From Planctomycetota bacterium (GTDB taxonomy: Bacteria > Planctomycetota > UBA1135 > UBA2386), in NCBI GenBank assembly GCA_016793265.1, contig JAEUHT010000053.1, forward strand, positions 1 to 42,782: a DNA stretch of 42,782 bases, in the 5' to 3' direction. Below are positions 1 to 7,923 of this stretch, piece by piece. Under the pieces are notes generated by a model that was not told the origin of the DNA, made no database searches, and saw only the letters and a program-made list of their open reading frames with translations. A program made the translations under genes and the position numbers. The first letter of the stretch is position 1. Each line of letters begins with the position of its first letter.

Positions 1-723
1 TGGATCGCGCTCGCCACGCTGACGTTCCTCGAGATCGTGCTCGGCATCGACAACCTCGTCTTCGTGTCGATCCAGACCAGCAAGCTGCCGACCGCGCAGC
101 AGAGCAAGGCCCGTCGCATCGGGCTCGCGCTGGCGATGGGCATGCGCATCCTGCTGCTGTTCACGATCAGCTGGATCATGCAGCTCACCAAGCCGCTGTT
201 CCCCGTTTTCGGCCACGAGATGACCGGCCAGGGCCTGATCCTGCTGCTGGGCGGCCTGTTCCTGATGTGGAAGAGCGTCACCGAGATCCACCACAAACTC
301 GAAGGGGAGGCCGATGACGAAGTCGGCGGCAACAAGGCCGTGACCTTCGGCAGCGTGATCCTGCAGATCACCCTGCTCGACCTCGTCTTCTCGCTCGACT
401 CGGTGATCTCCGCGGTCGGCATGGCGAGCCAGTACTTCGCCGTGATGGTGATCGCCGTGCTGGTGTCGGTCGGCGTGATGATCGCCTTCGTCAATCCGAT
501 CTGCGCCTTCGTCGAACGCCATCCAACGGTGAAGATGCTGGCGCTGAGCTTCCTGTTGCTGATCGGCTTCACGCTGATCGGCGAAGCGTGGGGCCTGCAC
601 ATCCCGAAGGGCTACGTCTACTTCGCGATGGGCTTCTCGGTGCTGGTCGAGTTCCTCAACCTGCGGCTGCGCAAGGCCGGCAAGCCGGTGGACCTGCACG
701 GGCCGTCGCACCCGCCGGCCTGA
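1..723 (+). CDS. TerC family integral membrane protein (5' end outside window)
   Basis: The reading frame is open from base 1, so the true start lies upstream; about 240 residues are visible. The first visible residues include LEIVLGIDNLVF, the first acidic TerC signature, and a second signature with LLDLVFSLDSV lies near residue 125. Around seven hydrophobic membrane segments can be followed, and the end PKGYVYFAMGFSVLVEFLNL is typical of the family. TerC proteins are inner-membrane proteins linked to tellurite resistance and, in other members, to manganese export or metal loading during secretion. The paired acidic signatures support a metal-ion role, but the substrate cannot be read from sequence. 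The nearest downstream gene is an unrelated aminotransferase about 110 bp away, so no operon is implied. Family assignment is secure; function is inferred from the family. Confidence 0.9.
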   Translation, partial: WIALATLTFLEIVLGIDNLVFVSIQTSKLPTAQQSKARRIGLALAMGMRILLLFTISWIMQLTKPLFPVFGHEMTGQGLILLLGGLFLMWKSVTEIHHKLEGEADDEVGGNKAVTFGSVILQITLLDLVFSLDSVISAVGMASQYFAVMVIAVLVSVGVMIAFVNPICAFVERHPTVKMLALSFLLLIGFTLIGEAWGLHIPKGYVYFAMGFSVLVEFLNLRLRKAGKPVDLHGPSHPPA

Positions 724-800
724 GCCGGGACCCGCCGCAGCAGCTGGGCGCGCGGCGCGCGCGCTGGTCGCGGTGAAGTGCAGCGTCTTGCCCGGCTCGA

Positions 801-829
801 TTCCGGCCGCCCGACATCCGCGCTACCCT
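801..829 (+). promoter_or_regulatory. Candidate promoter for the aminotransferase gene
   Basis: TTCCGG (801-806), 17 bp, then TACCCT (824-829), only 7 bp before the ATG at 837. If this is a sigma-70 type promoter the transcript would begin at or next to the start codon, giving a leaderless mRNA. No Shine-Dalgarno sequence precedes the ATG, which agrees. Motif match is modest and untested. Confidence 0.35.
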
Positions 830-836
830 GGCCTTC

Positions 837-2096
837 ATGTCCCTCTCCCGCCGCCACCTGCTCGGCAGCACCGCGGCGGCGTTCGCGTTCCGCGACGACA
901 CCCTGCGCCGGCTCGACCGCATCGACCTGCAGGGCGCCGACCCGCAGGACGAGGCCGCCTGGCTGCGGTTGCGCGCCACGTTCGACGTCGACCCGACCGT
1001 GCTGAGCTTCAACCACGCCGGCCTGTCGCCGTCGCCGCGCGCCGTGCAGCTCGCGCTGGCCCGCGAGAACGAACGCGCCAACCGCGACCCGAGCCGCGTG
1101 ATCTGGCGCCAGCAGGACCACGAACTCGAACCCCTGCGCGAGCGCCTCGCCCGCCTGATCGGCTGCAGCAGCGAGGAGCTGGCGCTGACCAGCAACGCGA
1201 CCTACGGCCTGCACACGGCGATCCTCGGCTTCGACCTGCGCGCCGGCGACGAGATCCTCACCACCACGCACGACTACCCGCGCGCGCGGAACGCCATGCG
1301 ACAACGCGAACGGCGCGACGGCACCGTGACCGTCGAGGTGCCGCTGGCGACGCCGCCGGCGGCGCCGGAGCAAGTGGCGGCGGCGCTGCTCGCCGCGGTC
1401 ACGGCGCGCACCCGGCTCGTCGTGCTGAGCCAGCTAACCTACCTGACCGGTCAACGGCTGCCGATCGCCGCGGTGGCGGCCGAGCTGGCGCGGCGCGGCA
1501 TCCCGTTGCTGATCGACGGCGCCCACGGCCTCGGCCTCGTCGACGAGCGCTTCGATGCGCTGGGCGGCGCCTGCTACACGGCGTGCCTGCACAAGTGGAT
1601 GCTCGGCCCGGTCGGCACCGGCGTGTTCGTCGTGCAGAGCGCCTGGCTCGACAAGATCTGGCCGCTGCACCCTGGGGAAGAGGCGCTCGATCGCCGCATC
1701 ACCAAGTTCGAACAGACCGGCACCCGGCCGGCGGCGCCGTTCCTGGCGCTCGGCGAGGCGCTCGACCTGCACGAACGGCTCGGCACGGCCACCAAGGTCG
1801 CGCGGTTGCAGGCGCTGCGTGAACGGCTCGCCGCGCCGCTGCTCGCCGAACCCGGCGTGTTCCAGTGCGGCAGCCTCGATGCGACCCGCTGCCTCGCCAT
1901 GCTGACGATCGGCTTCGCGAAGGTCGAGGCAAAGGCGCTGGCGGCGTGGTTGTGGCAGCAGCACCGCGTGCACGTGACGACGGCGGTCGACGCCGGCCTG
2001 CAGGCGCTGCGCCTGTCCCCGCATCTGTTCACGACCGCGGCCGAGGTCGACCGGCTGGCGGCGATCCTGGTCGGCGTGGCGCAGAACGGCATCTGA
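837..2096 (+). CDS. Class V aminotransferase-fold PLP enzyme (isopenicillin-N-epimerase-like), Tat-like leader
   Basis: A 419-aa fold-type I PLP enzyme. The predicted Schiff-base lysine is K253 in CLHKWMLGP, preceded by the cofactor-contacting aspartate D227 in IDGAHGLGL; both are standard for class V aminotransferases, cysteine desulfurases and isopenicillin N epimerase-like proteins. The N-terminus has SRRHLLG followed by a short hydrophobic run (STAAAFAF), resembling a Tat signal, so the folded enzyme may be exported; the leader is short and a cytoplasmic location remains possible. The reaction and substrate cannot be determined. The start at 837 is preceded by no clear ribosome site but by a candidate promoter 7 bp away. 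The last 61 bp including the TGA are duplicated perfectly at 3429-3489, on the other side of the DUF4143 ATPase gene. Confidence 0.85.
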   Translation: MSLSRRHLLGSTAAAFAFRDDTLRRLDRIDLQGADPQDEAAWLRLRATFDVDPTVLSFNHAGLSPSPRAVQLALARENERANRDPSRVIWRQQDHELEPLRERLARLIGCSSEELALTSNATYGLHTAILGFDLRAGDEILTTTHDYPRARNAMRQRERRDGTVTVEVPLATPPAAPEQVAAALLAAVTARTRLVVLSQLTYLTGQRLPIAAVAAELARRGIPLLIDGAHGLGLVDERFDALGGACYTACLHKWMLGPVGTGVFVVQSAWLDKIWPLHPGEEALDRRITKFEQTGTRPAAPFLALGEALDLHERLGTATKVARLQALRERLAAPLLAEPGVFQCGSLDATRCLAMLTIGFAKVEAKALAAWLWQQHRVHVTTAVDAGLQALRLSPHLFTTAAEVDRLAAILVGVAQNGI

Positions 2097-2100
2097 GCCG
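2040..2100 (+). repeat. 61-bp direct repeat, copy 1 (end of aminotransferase gene)
   Basis: Bases 2040-2100 are identical to 3429-3489 (61 of 61 by direct comparison). This copy encodes the last 18 codons of the aminotransferase, its TGA stop and 4 bases beyond. A further 7-bp match (GCGGTGT, 2101-2107 and 3491-3497) follows after a one-base offset. Confidence 0.97.
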
Positions 2101-2132
2101 GCGGTGTCCGCCGCGAGTCAGCATCGGGCCAT

Positions 2133-3293
2133 TCACAACGGCTCGACATCCAGCAGCAGCCTGCGGCCGGCCACCGCCTGGATGCCATCGCCGAGAGGGA
2201 AGCTCTCACTGCCTGCGTGCACCACCACCAGGCTGTCGAGCTTCAGCTCCTTCATGGCGATCCGCATGCTCGGCGTCGGCACCGGCTGTGCGGTGTGTTT
2301 GAACTCGAACCCCAGGCGCCGTTTGCCGCGTACGACCAGCAGGTCGAGCTCGGCGCCCGCGTGCGTCGCCCAGAAGTACCGCTCCTCGGCGTGTGCACCC
2401 AGGTGGGCTACCACCTCCTGGATCATCGCGCCTTCCCAAGAAGCGCCGACCTTCGGATGCCCGAGCAGGTCCGGCATGGTCGGCAACTGCAACAGCGCAT
2501 GCAGCAGGCCACTGTCGGCGAGGAAGACCTTGGGCGACTTCACCTGCCGCTTGGTGATGTTCTCGTGCCACGGCGACAACTGGAACGCCAACATCGCGTC
2601 GCCGAGGATGTCGAGGTAGCGGCGCACGGCGGTGTGGGACACGCCGAACGAGCTGCCGAACTCGGAGCCGTTCCAGATCTGGCCGTGCCAATGCGCGAGC
2701 ATCATCCAGAAGCGCCGCATCGTGGCCGATGGCACCCGCACCCCTAGCTGCGGGATGTCCCGCTCGAGCAGCGTCGTGATGTACTGACGCCGCCACTCCA
2801 TGCTTGCGGCGTCGTTGCGGGCGAGGAACGCGGCCGGCAGCCCGCCGCGCAACCAGCGCCGGTCGAGGGCACCGGCGCCAACCTCTGCCATCGTGAACCC
2901 GCTGACTTGGAGGTAGGCGACGCGACCCGCGAGGCTCTCCGCGCTCTGCCGCAGCAAGTCGCCGGAGGCACTGCCGAGCACGAGGAAGCGGGCTGGCTTG
3001 CCTGGGCGATCCGCGAGCACACGAAGGCTGCGGAAGAGATCCGGCAGCCGCTGCACTTCGTCGAGCACCACCAGCCCCCGCATGGGCTCCAGCGCGGCGA
3101 TCGGCTCCCGCAACCGCGCCAGCTGACGATCGTCTTCGAGGTCGAGGAAGGTGGTCGGACCGCGCCGGCGAGCGACGATCTCCCGGGCGAGGGTCGTCTT
3201 GCCCGCCTGACGCATGCCGAGCAGCGCGACCACGGGATGGGCTCGCAGGGCGGCTTCGAGGCGCGAACGCAGGGCTTCACGGTCCATGGCCAT
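2133..3293 (-). CDS. AAA+ ATPase with C-terminal DUF4143 domain
   Basis: A 386-aa protein. Walker A is GMRQAGKT (residues 26-33) and Walker B is VVLDEVQ (75-81), followed by a sensor-like LGSASGDLL near 106. The C-terminal DUF4143 part carries LERDIPQLG and WEGAMIQEVV, then a nuclease-like ELDLLVVRGKRRLGFEFK core resembling a PD-(D/E)XK strand arrangement. The start chosen is ATG at 3293; a second in-frame ATG lies 6 bp further in, and the frame is open upstream but without family similarity. Such ATPases are widespread, patchily distributed and of unknown role; some are linked to mobile DNA. The gene is flanked by 61-bp direct repeats and preceded by a locally AT-rich stretch, both unlike its neighbours, so recent acquisition is likely. 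The catalytic ATPase motifs look intact. Confidence 0.9.
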   Translation of the reverse strand: MAMDREALRSRLEAALRAHPVVALLGMRQAGKTTLAREIVARRRGPTTFLDLEDDRQLARLREPIAALEPMRGLVVLDEVQRLPDLFRSLRVLADRPGKPARFLVLGSASGDLLRQSAESLAGRVAYLQVSGFTMAEVGAGALDRRWLRGGLPAAFLARNDAASMEWRRQYITTLLERDIPQLGVRVPSATMRRFWMMLAHWHGQIWNGSEFGSSFGVSHTAVRRYLDILGDAMLAFQLSPWHENITKRQVKSPKVFLADSGLLHALLQLPTMPDLLGHPKVGASWEGAMIQEVVAHLGAHAEERYFWATHAGAELDLLVVRGKRRLGFEFKHTAQPVPTPSMRIAMKELKLDSLVVVHAGSESFPLGDGIQAVAGRRLLLDVEPL

Positions 3294-3301
3294 GCCTTGC
3301 A

Positions 3302-3329
3302 ATCTGTATCCGTTGCGTTCACTTTTCAA
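3302..3329 (-). promoter_or_regulatory. Candidate promoter for the DUF4143 ATPase
   Basis: On the minus strand TTGAAA (3329-3324) is followed after 15-16 bp by TACAGAT (3308-3302), about 9 bp before the ATG at 3293. The stretch 3301-3350 is visibly richer in A+T than its surroundings. Spacing is short of the optimum 17 bp, so this is tentative. Confidence 0.35.
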
Positions 3330-3428
3330 GGTGACCAATACGTGGTCCGCCGGCGACGACGAGCCCACCGGGCAGGCAGGGGCCGTCGAACCTACCCGCT
3401 GCCGAGGCGCGGCCCGCGCGCCCGTCCT

Positions 3429-3489
3429 GCCGAGGTCGACCGGCTGGCGGCGATCCTGGTCGGCGTGGCGCAGAACGGCATCTGAGCCG
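3429..3489 (+). repeat. 61-bp direct repeat, copy 2 (orphan copy of aminotransferase gene end)
   Basis: Perfect copy of 2040-2100, now detached from any full gene. Its left flank (to 3428) is unlike copy 1, so the identity starts abruptly inside coding sequence. It lies 40 bp upstream of the secreted-protein gene at 3529, suggesting that the sequence right of this copy is the original downstream flank of the aminotransferase gene. The distance between copies is 1389 bp. Confidence 0.97.
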
Positions 3490-3528
3490 CGCGGTGTGTT
3501 GTAGAGTCGCGCCTGCCGCTCTCCCGAC

Positions 3529-5757
3529 ATGCTCACGACCTTCTTGACCGCCGCGTTCGCGGTGCTCGGCCTCACCGCCGCAGCGCTGCCCGTTCCGTTC
3601 CCGCAGGATCCGCCGGCGGCGGCGGCGCCGGCCACACCGGTGGCGCCGCTCGACGAGGGGGCGCGGCTCAACCGTCTGGTCGAACTCGCGGCGTTGCTGC
3701 AGGACACGCAGCTGGAGGCCGCACCGCTCGCCACCGAGGCGGTGCGGCTGGCCGGCTTCACGATCTGGGACGAGGACCGCACGCCGCTGGCCGAACCGCT
3801 CGGCGCGCCGCGCCTCGGCCTCGCCATCACCGACGCCGAGCTGCGCGCCTATTCGACGATGCTGCGCGACGGGCAGCGGGTGCAACGCGACGACCTGATC
3901 GCCGGCATCGACGTGCTCTACCAGCAGCTCGGGGCCGAGGGCTCGGTGCGGGCGTTCGTACTCGATTGGCTGCGCCGCGGCGCCGACAGCGGCAACCCTT
4001 CGGTGCGCGCGCTGACCGCGCTGCTGCAGGCGCTCGGCAACCAGCACGGCGGCGAAGCCGGACGGCTCGACGGCGACGCGGATGTCGAGCTCGATCCGCT
4101 GCAGGCGCTGCTGATGCTGCGCGTGCTGACCGAGGACCTCAACACGCCGCTGCGCCGCGCCATCGGCCGCGGCGAGTTCGCCGCGGACGCGCAGACCGGC
4201 ACCGAGAAGAAGAAGGGGCCCGCGGTCCCCGCCGCCGACGGCGCCTGGTTCGAAGAACCGCCGGGCTGGGCCGAGGACGCCTATGCCGGCGGCATCACCG
4301 GTCTGTTCGGCGAGGTCGCCGGCAAGATCGGCGAATGGGGCAAGAGCGTCAGTGACGGCCTCGGCAAGGCCAACGCGCTGATGTCGATCGCCAAGTTCAT
4401 CGCCACCTACACGTTCTTGCGTGGCGAGGTGACGGTCGCGCTGCCGGGGCAACCACTCGTGCGCACCAAGGACGCCGACCCCGGCGAGCAGCGTACGCTG
4501 GTGGCGCGGTTCTGGATCGACGGCACGCGCGTCACCGACTGGCTGAAGGAACACCGCAAGCTCGTCGCCCTGGCCGGGCTCGACGTCGACATGCCGAAGA
4601 CCGGGCCGCTGAAGGGCATCGAGACCGAGTGGGACATCAAGCAGAGCCACGTCACGACCAAGACCCACCTGATCCAGACCGTGCGTGGCACGCCCGACAT
4701 CTCCAAGATCAAGTCGGACGAGAACGGCGAAGCGCGCATCACCGTCGAAGGCTGCCCGCAGCCCGTGCCGCTCGACCCGAAGAAGGTCATGCCGCTGACC
4801 AAGATCGTGCCGATCGTGGTGACGCCGCAGGTGAAGGGCACCGAGATGCAGCAGGACCTGGTCGACGCGGTGACCGGCGCCATCGGCATCAAGGGCGGCC
4901 CTTCGGGCTGGCTGACGCCGGTGATGGAGGTGCTCTACCGCATGAAGTGGAAGGGCGGCGTGCACTTCGACCTGCACGTGCTCGACTGGCAGTCGGGTGA
5001 GTCGATCGGCCAGGGTGAGATCACGATCCGCGCCGACGGCCACCGCTACACGCGCACGACCGCCCACACGATGAGCATCGCCCGGTCGCTGAAGTTCACC
5101 GACGTGCAGATGACCGTCGTCGGCGCCGAACCCCCGCCGCCGCTCGACCCGGCGGTGCTGAAGATGATGCCGGCGACCTACCGCGAGCAGATGGAGAAGG
5201 GCTTCCAGCAGATGGCGGAGCTGGCCAAGCAGCGCGCCTTCTACTCCAGCGCGCCGGGTCAGGCCGAGATGCACCTGCAGGACCGCGAGTTCAGCCGCGG
5301 CGAAGGCGATGGCTGCGTCGACGCCAACGAAGAGACCCGCACCACGCGCGATGGGGATGCCACGACGGTGTTCGGCAGCGAGGAGGCGGTGATCTCGGGT
5401 TGCAGCTTCCTCGTGAACTGCGATCTCGAGCAGCGCACCGCGACCCTGCAGCTGCGCATGATGACCAAGGTGCACGAGGTGACCAGGATCAAGAACGGCG
5501 CGCGGGAGACCCAGATCGAGTCGGACGGGTCGATGTCGATCTTCGACGGCCTCACCTTGCTGCCGCCGTTCGACAAGGGCATCGTGATCCCGCTGCAGGA
5601 GACCGAGATCCGCGAGATGGACGCCTGCAACTACTACGGCGTCGTGCGCGTGCCCTTCCGCTTCGGCCCCGGGGATCGTTACCAGGGCACGGCCCTCGTC
5701 TCGTACTCGGTGACCCGCAAGGTGACGCCGAAGAAGGAGCCGAAGCGACCGCGCTGA
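3529..5757 (+). CDS. Large secreted protein of unknown function
   Basis: A 742-aa protein starting with a hydrophobic signal peptide (MLTTFLTAAFAVLGLTAAAL) followed by a Pro/Ala-rich linker to about residue 40. I recognise no domain. The first 220 residues look helical; a short hydrophobic or amphipathic stretch (AYAGGITGLFGEVAGKIGEW) lies near residue 250; the rest alternates charged and beta-prone segments, with repeated phrases about tracts such as IVPIVVTPQVKG. No membrane anchor or enzymatic motif is visible. A TAGAGT box (3502-3507) could be a -10 element about 22 bp before the ATG. The gene stands alone between the repeat-bounded ATPase and a small membrane peptide. Its reading frame has strong third-position G/C bias, supporting a real gene. 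Confidence 0.8.
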   Translation: MLTTFLTAAFAVLGLTAAALPVPFPQDPPAAAAPATPVAPLDEGARLNRLVELAALLQDTQLEAAPLATEAVRLAGFTIWDEDRTPLAEPLGAPRLGLAITDAELRAYSTMLRDGQRVQRDDLIAGIDVLYQQLGAEGSVRAFVLDWLRRGADSGNPSVRALTALLQALGNQHGGEAGRLDGDADVELDPLQALLMLRVLTEDLNTPLRRAIGRGEFAADAQTGTEKKKGPAVPAADGAWFEEPPGWAEDAYAGGITGLFGEVAGKIGEWGKSVSDGLGKANALMSIAKFIATYTFLRGEVTVALPGQPLVRTKDADPGEQRTLVARFWIDGTRVTDWLKEHRKLVALAGLDVDMPKTGPLKGIETEWDIKQSHVTTKTHLIQTVRGTPDISKIKSDENGEARITVEGCPQPVPLDPKKVMPLTKIVPIVVTPQVKGTEMQQDLVDAVTGAIGIKGGPSGWLTPVMEVLYRMKWKGGVHFDLHVLDWQSGESIGQGEITIRADGHRYTRTTAHTMSIARSLKFTDVQMTVVGAEPPPPLDPAVLKMMPATYREQMEKGFQQMAELAKQRAFYSSAPGQAEMHLQDREFSRGEGDGCVDANEETRTTRDGDATTVFGSEEAVISGCSFLVNCDLEQRTATLQLRMMTKVHEVTRIKNGARETQIESDGSMSIFDGLTLLPPFDKGIVIPLQETEIREMDACNYYGVVRVPFRFGPGDRYQGTALVSYSVTRKVTPKKEPKRPR

Positions 5758-5861
5758 CGAGCAACGCCCTCGCCGGCGGGAGCCTGCGCCCGCACCTGCG
5801 CCAGAGGTCGTAGCGGCGGGCGGCCGATGGCACCTTGCCGGCGGCGACCCGGGCCGCTCCC

Positions 5862-5990
5862 ATGTCGCCCATGTTCGCCCACATCACCCCGCTCGAAGCC
5901 CCCGTCGTCTGGTTCGCGTTCGCCGCCGGTATCGCCCTCGGCGCCTTTGCGACCTGGTTCGTGATGCACCGCCGCGCCGCGCGCAACTGA
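5862..5990 (+). CDS. 42-aa single-pass membrane peptide
   Basis: A short frame encoding 42 residues: an N-terminal MSPMFAHITPLEAP, one transmembrane helix (about residues 15-35, VVWFAFAAGIALGAFATWF) and a positively charged tail HRRAARN. The charge distribution places the tail in the cytoplasm. The motif HITPLEAP directly before the helix and the good hydrophobic profile argue for a real small protein rather than chance. An alternative start is ATG at 5871. No function is known to me; it is in the gap between the secreted protein (ends 5757) and the convergent EamA gene (ends 6021). Confidence 0.6.
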   Translation: MSPMFAHITPLEAPVVWFAFAAGIALGAFATWFVMHRRAARN

Positions 5991-6020
5991 CCGCGGCCGG
6001 CGACGCCCGGGGGGTCGTTC

Positions 6021-6503
6021 TCAGCGCCCCGAGGGCGCCGGGTGGCTCGGGCCACCACCGGTGAGCAGCACGACGCCGCCGAGGATGAGCAGGATGGCGC
6101 ACACCTTGCGCAAGCTCATCGGTTCACCGAGCAGGAGCCAACCGAGCAGCGCGCCGACCGCGGGCGCGACCGTGAACGCGATCGGCTTGATGCGCGAGAC
6201 GTCGTCGAGCGCCAGCGCCGAGTAGAACAGCGCCATCGCCAGCCCACCGGCCACGAGCCCCGAGCCGAGCACGAGCTTGAGCACGTCGGCGAGCGGCAGT
6301 TCGCGCCACGCCGGCCGGGCTTCGGCCTGCCACCAGTGGATGGCCGCGTACCAGGTGATGCCGAGCACCGGCAACGCGACCAGGGACCGGAAGAAGATCG
6401 CCGTCAGCGGCCCGATCTTGTGGCCGTGCAGGACCGACTTGGTGCAGACCTCGCCGATGCCCCAACAGAGGCCGGCGGCAACCGCCATGAGGATGGCTCG
6501 CAT
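6021..6503 (-). CDS. Single-domain EamA/DMT-type membrane protein
   Basis: 160 aa with one EamA repeat: about four to five transmembrane helices, starting MRAILMAVAAGLCWGIGEV and ending ILLILGGVVLLTGG. Most EamA transporters contain two such repeats (about 300 aa); a half-size protein would have to form dimers, as in small multidrug-resistance proteins and some single-EamA families. The residues SRIKPIAFTVAPAVGALLGWLLLGE near 115-140 match the second half of an EamA domain. The ATG at 6503 fits the first helix; the frame is open further upstream but that part is not protein-like. It is divergent from phosphofructokinase (start 6667), so the 163-bp gap probably holds both promoters. Substrate unknown. 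Confidence 0.8.
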   Translation of the reverse strand: MRAILMAVAAGLCWGIGEVCTKSVLHGHKIGPLTAIFFRSLVALPVLGITWYAAIHWWQAEARPAWRELPLADVLKLVLGSGLVAGGLAMALFYSALALDDVSRIKPIAFTVAPAVGALLGWLLLGEPMSLRKVCAILLILGGVVLLTGGGPSHPAPSGR

Positions 6504-6666
6504 GACAGCAGTGTCGCAAACGGCGACGCGGCGCGACAGCTTGCGGTCGCGGTCGTGCGGGCCCGCCGCGGGCAAGCACTTCGGATGATGCGTCGCGACC
6601 AACAGTGCCCATAGCATCCGGCGACGGCGCGCTGCCCACACCTGCGCGACCCGACCAGAGACCTCC

Positions 6667-7821
6667 ATGAGCAAGGCCAGATCGGCGAAGAAGTCCCGTG
6701 TCGCCACCGACACTTCCCTGCCCCCGATCCGCAAGATCGGCATCAGCACCGGCGGCGGCGACGCGCCGGGCCTCAACGCCGTGATCCGGGCCGTCGTGCT
6801 CGCCGCGCACAACCACGGCTGGGAGTGCTGCGGCATCCGCGACGGCTACTCGGGCTTGCTGTCGCCGGCGCGCTACCCGCAGGGCGGCATGATCCCGCTG
6901 ACGTCGCAGTCGGTGCGCGGCATCACCCACCTCGGCGGCACGCTGCTCGGCACGACGAACGTCGGCCACCCGCTGCGCTACCCGACCCAGCTGCGCTCCG
7001 GCAAGATCGTCGAGCGCGACCGCTCCGACGAGCTCGTGCAGGCGCTCGCCGAGGCCGGCATCGACGCCGTCGTCGCGATCGGCGGCGACGGTTCGCTCGG
7101 CATCGCCAAGACGCTCGCGGAGAAGGGGGTGCGCGTCGTCGGCGTGCCGAAGACGATCGACAACGACCTCGACGGCACGGTGGTCACCTTCGGCTTCGAC
7201 ACCGCGGTTTCGTTCGCCACCGAGTGCCTCGACCGGCTGCACACGACCGCCGCCTCGCACCACCGCATCATGGTCGTCGAGGTGATGGGCCGCTACGCCG
7301 GCTGGATCGCGCTCGCCGCCGGCGTCGCCGGCTCCGCCGATGCCGTGCTGATCCCGGAGATCCCCTTCGACCTGGCTCCCGTGGTCGAGAAGGTGCAGAA
7401 GCGGGACCGCGCCGGCGCCGGCTTCTCCATCATCGTCGTCGCCGAAGGGGCGATGCCGAAGGGTGGCAAGGCGTCGGTGATCGAGAAGCGGGTCGGGGCC
7501 ATGGACCGCCTCGGCGGCGCCGGCGAACGCGTCGCCAAGCTGCTGCAGGCGGCGACCGGCAAGGAGACCCGCCACGTCGTGCTCGGCCACCTGCTGCGCG
7601 GCGGCACGCCGACGGCTGCCGACCGCCAGATCTCGCTGCGCTTCGGCGCCGCCGCCGTGCGCGCGCTCGCCGCCGGCAAGAGCGGCGTGATGGTCGCGCT
7701 CGACCCGCCGACCGTGCGGTATGTGCCGTTGGCAACGGCCACCAGGCGCATGAAGATGGTGCCGCTCGACTGCGATACCGTGCTGACCGCCCGCGAGCTC
7801 GGCGTGTGCCTCGGCGACTGA
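6667..7821 (+). CDS. 6-phosphofructokinase
   Basis: 384-aa PfkA-superfamily enzyme of glycolysis, phosphorylating fructose 6-phosphate. Motifs: GISTGGGDAPGLN (residues 25-37), the phosphoryl-donor site GGDGS (139-143), the catalytic loop PKTIDND (161-167, D165 as base) and the substrate loop EVMGRYAGW (205-213). Glycine at the GGDGS position (equivalent to E. coli G104) is associated with ATP use, whereas the lysine K162 (equivalent to E. coli G124) is typical of pyrophosphate-type or mixed-clade enzymes. The combination G/K is known from some ATP-dependent clades, so ATP is the likelier donor but this is inference. An N-terminal basic extension of about 20 residues precedes the first strand. 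The next gene is an aldehyde dehydrogenase about 100 bp downstream. Confidence 0.93.
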   Translation: MSKARSAKKSRVATDTSLPPIRKIGISTGGGDAPGLNAVIRAVVLAAHNHGWECCGIRDGYSGLLSPARYPQGGMIPLTSQSVRGITHLGGTLLGTTNVGHPLRYPTQLRSGKIVERDRSDELVQALAEAGIDAVVAIGGDGSLGIAKTLAEKGVRVVGVPKTIDNDLDGTVVTFGFDTAVSFATECLDRLHTTAASHHRIMVVEVMGRYAGWIALAAGVAGSADAVLIPEIPFDLAPVVEKVQKRDRAGAGFSIIVVAEGAMPKGGKASVIEKRVGAMDRLGGAGERVAKLLQAATGKETRHVVLGHLLRGGTPTAADRQISLRFGAAAVRALAAGKSGVMVALDPPTVRYVPLATATRRMKMVPLDCDTVLTARELGVCLGD

Positions 7822-7923
7822 CGCCCGACCCGACGAGAATTCGGCGCCACCTACGACATCCAGAGGCTGCACTGCGGCCCGGCTGCCGCAACAATGCCCG
7901 TTCCCTCAAGCACCCCACCACGC

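Noticed and set aside
3294..3830. Extension of the DUF4143 ATPase to a 565-aa protein
   Set aside because: The added part is low complexity, runs through repeat copy 2 and antisense to the secreted-protein gene; family members begin near the ATG at 3293.
3319..5475. 718-codon minus-strand frame opposite the secreted protein
   Set aside because: Composition (His/Arg/Asp/Leu-rich) is typical of antisense shadows in high-GC DNA, and the plus-strand frame has a signal peptide and sensible composition.
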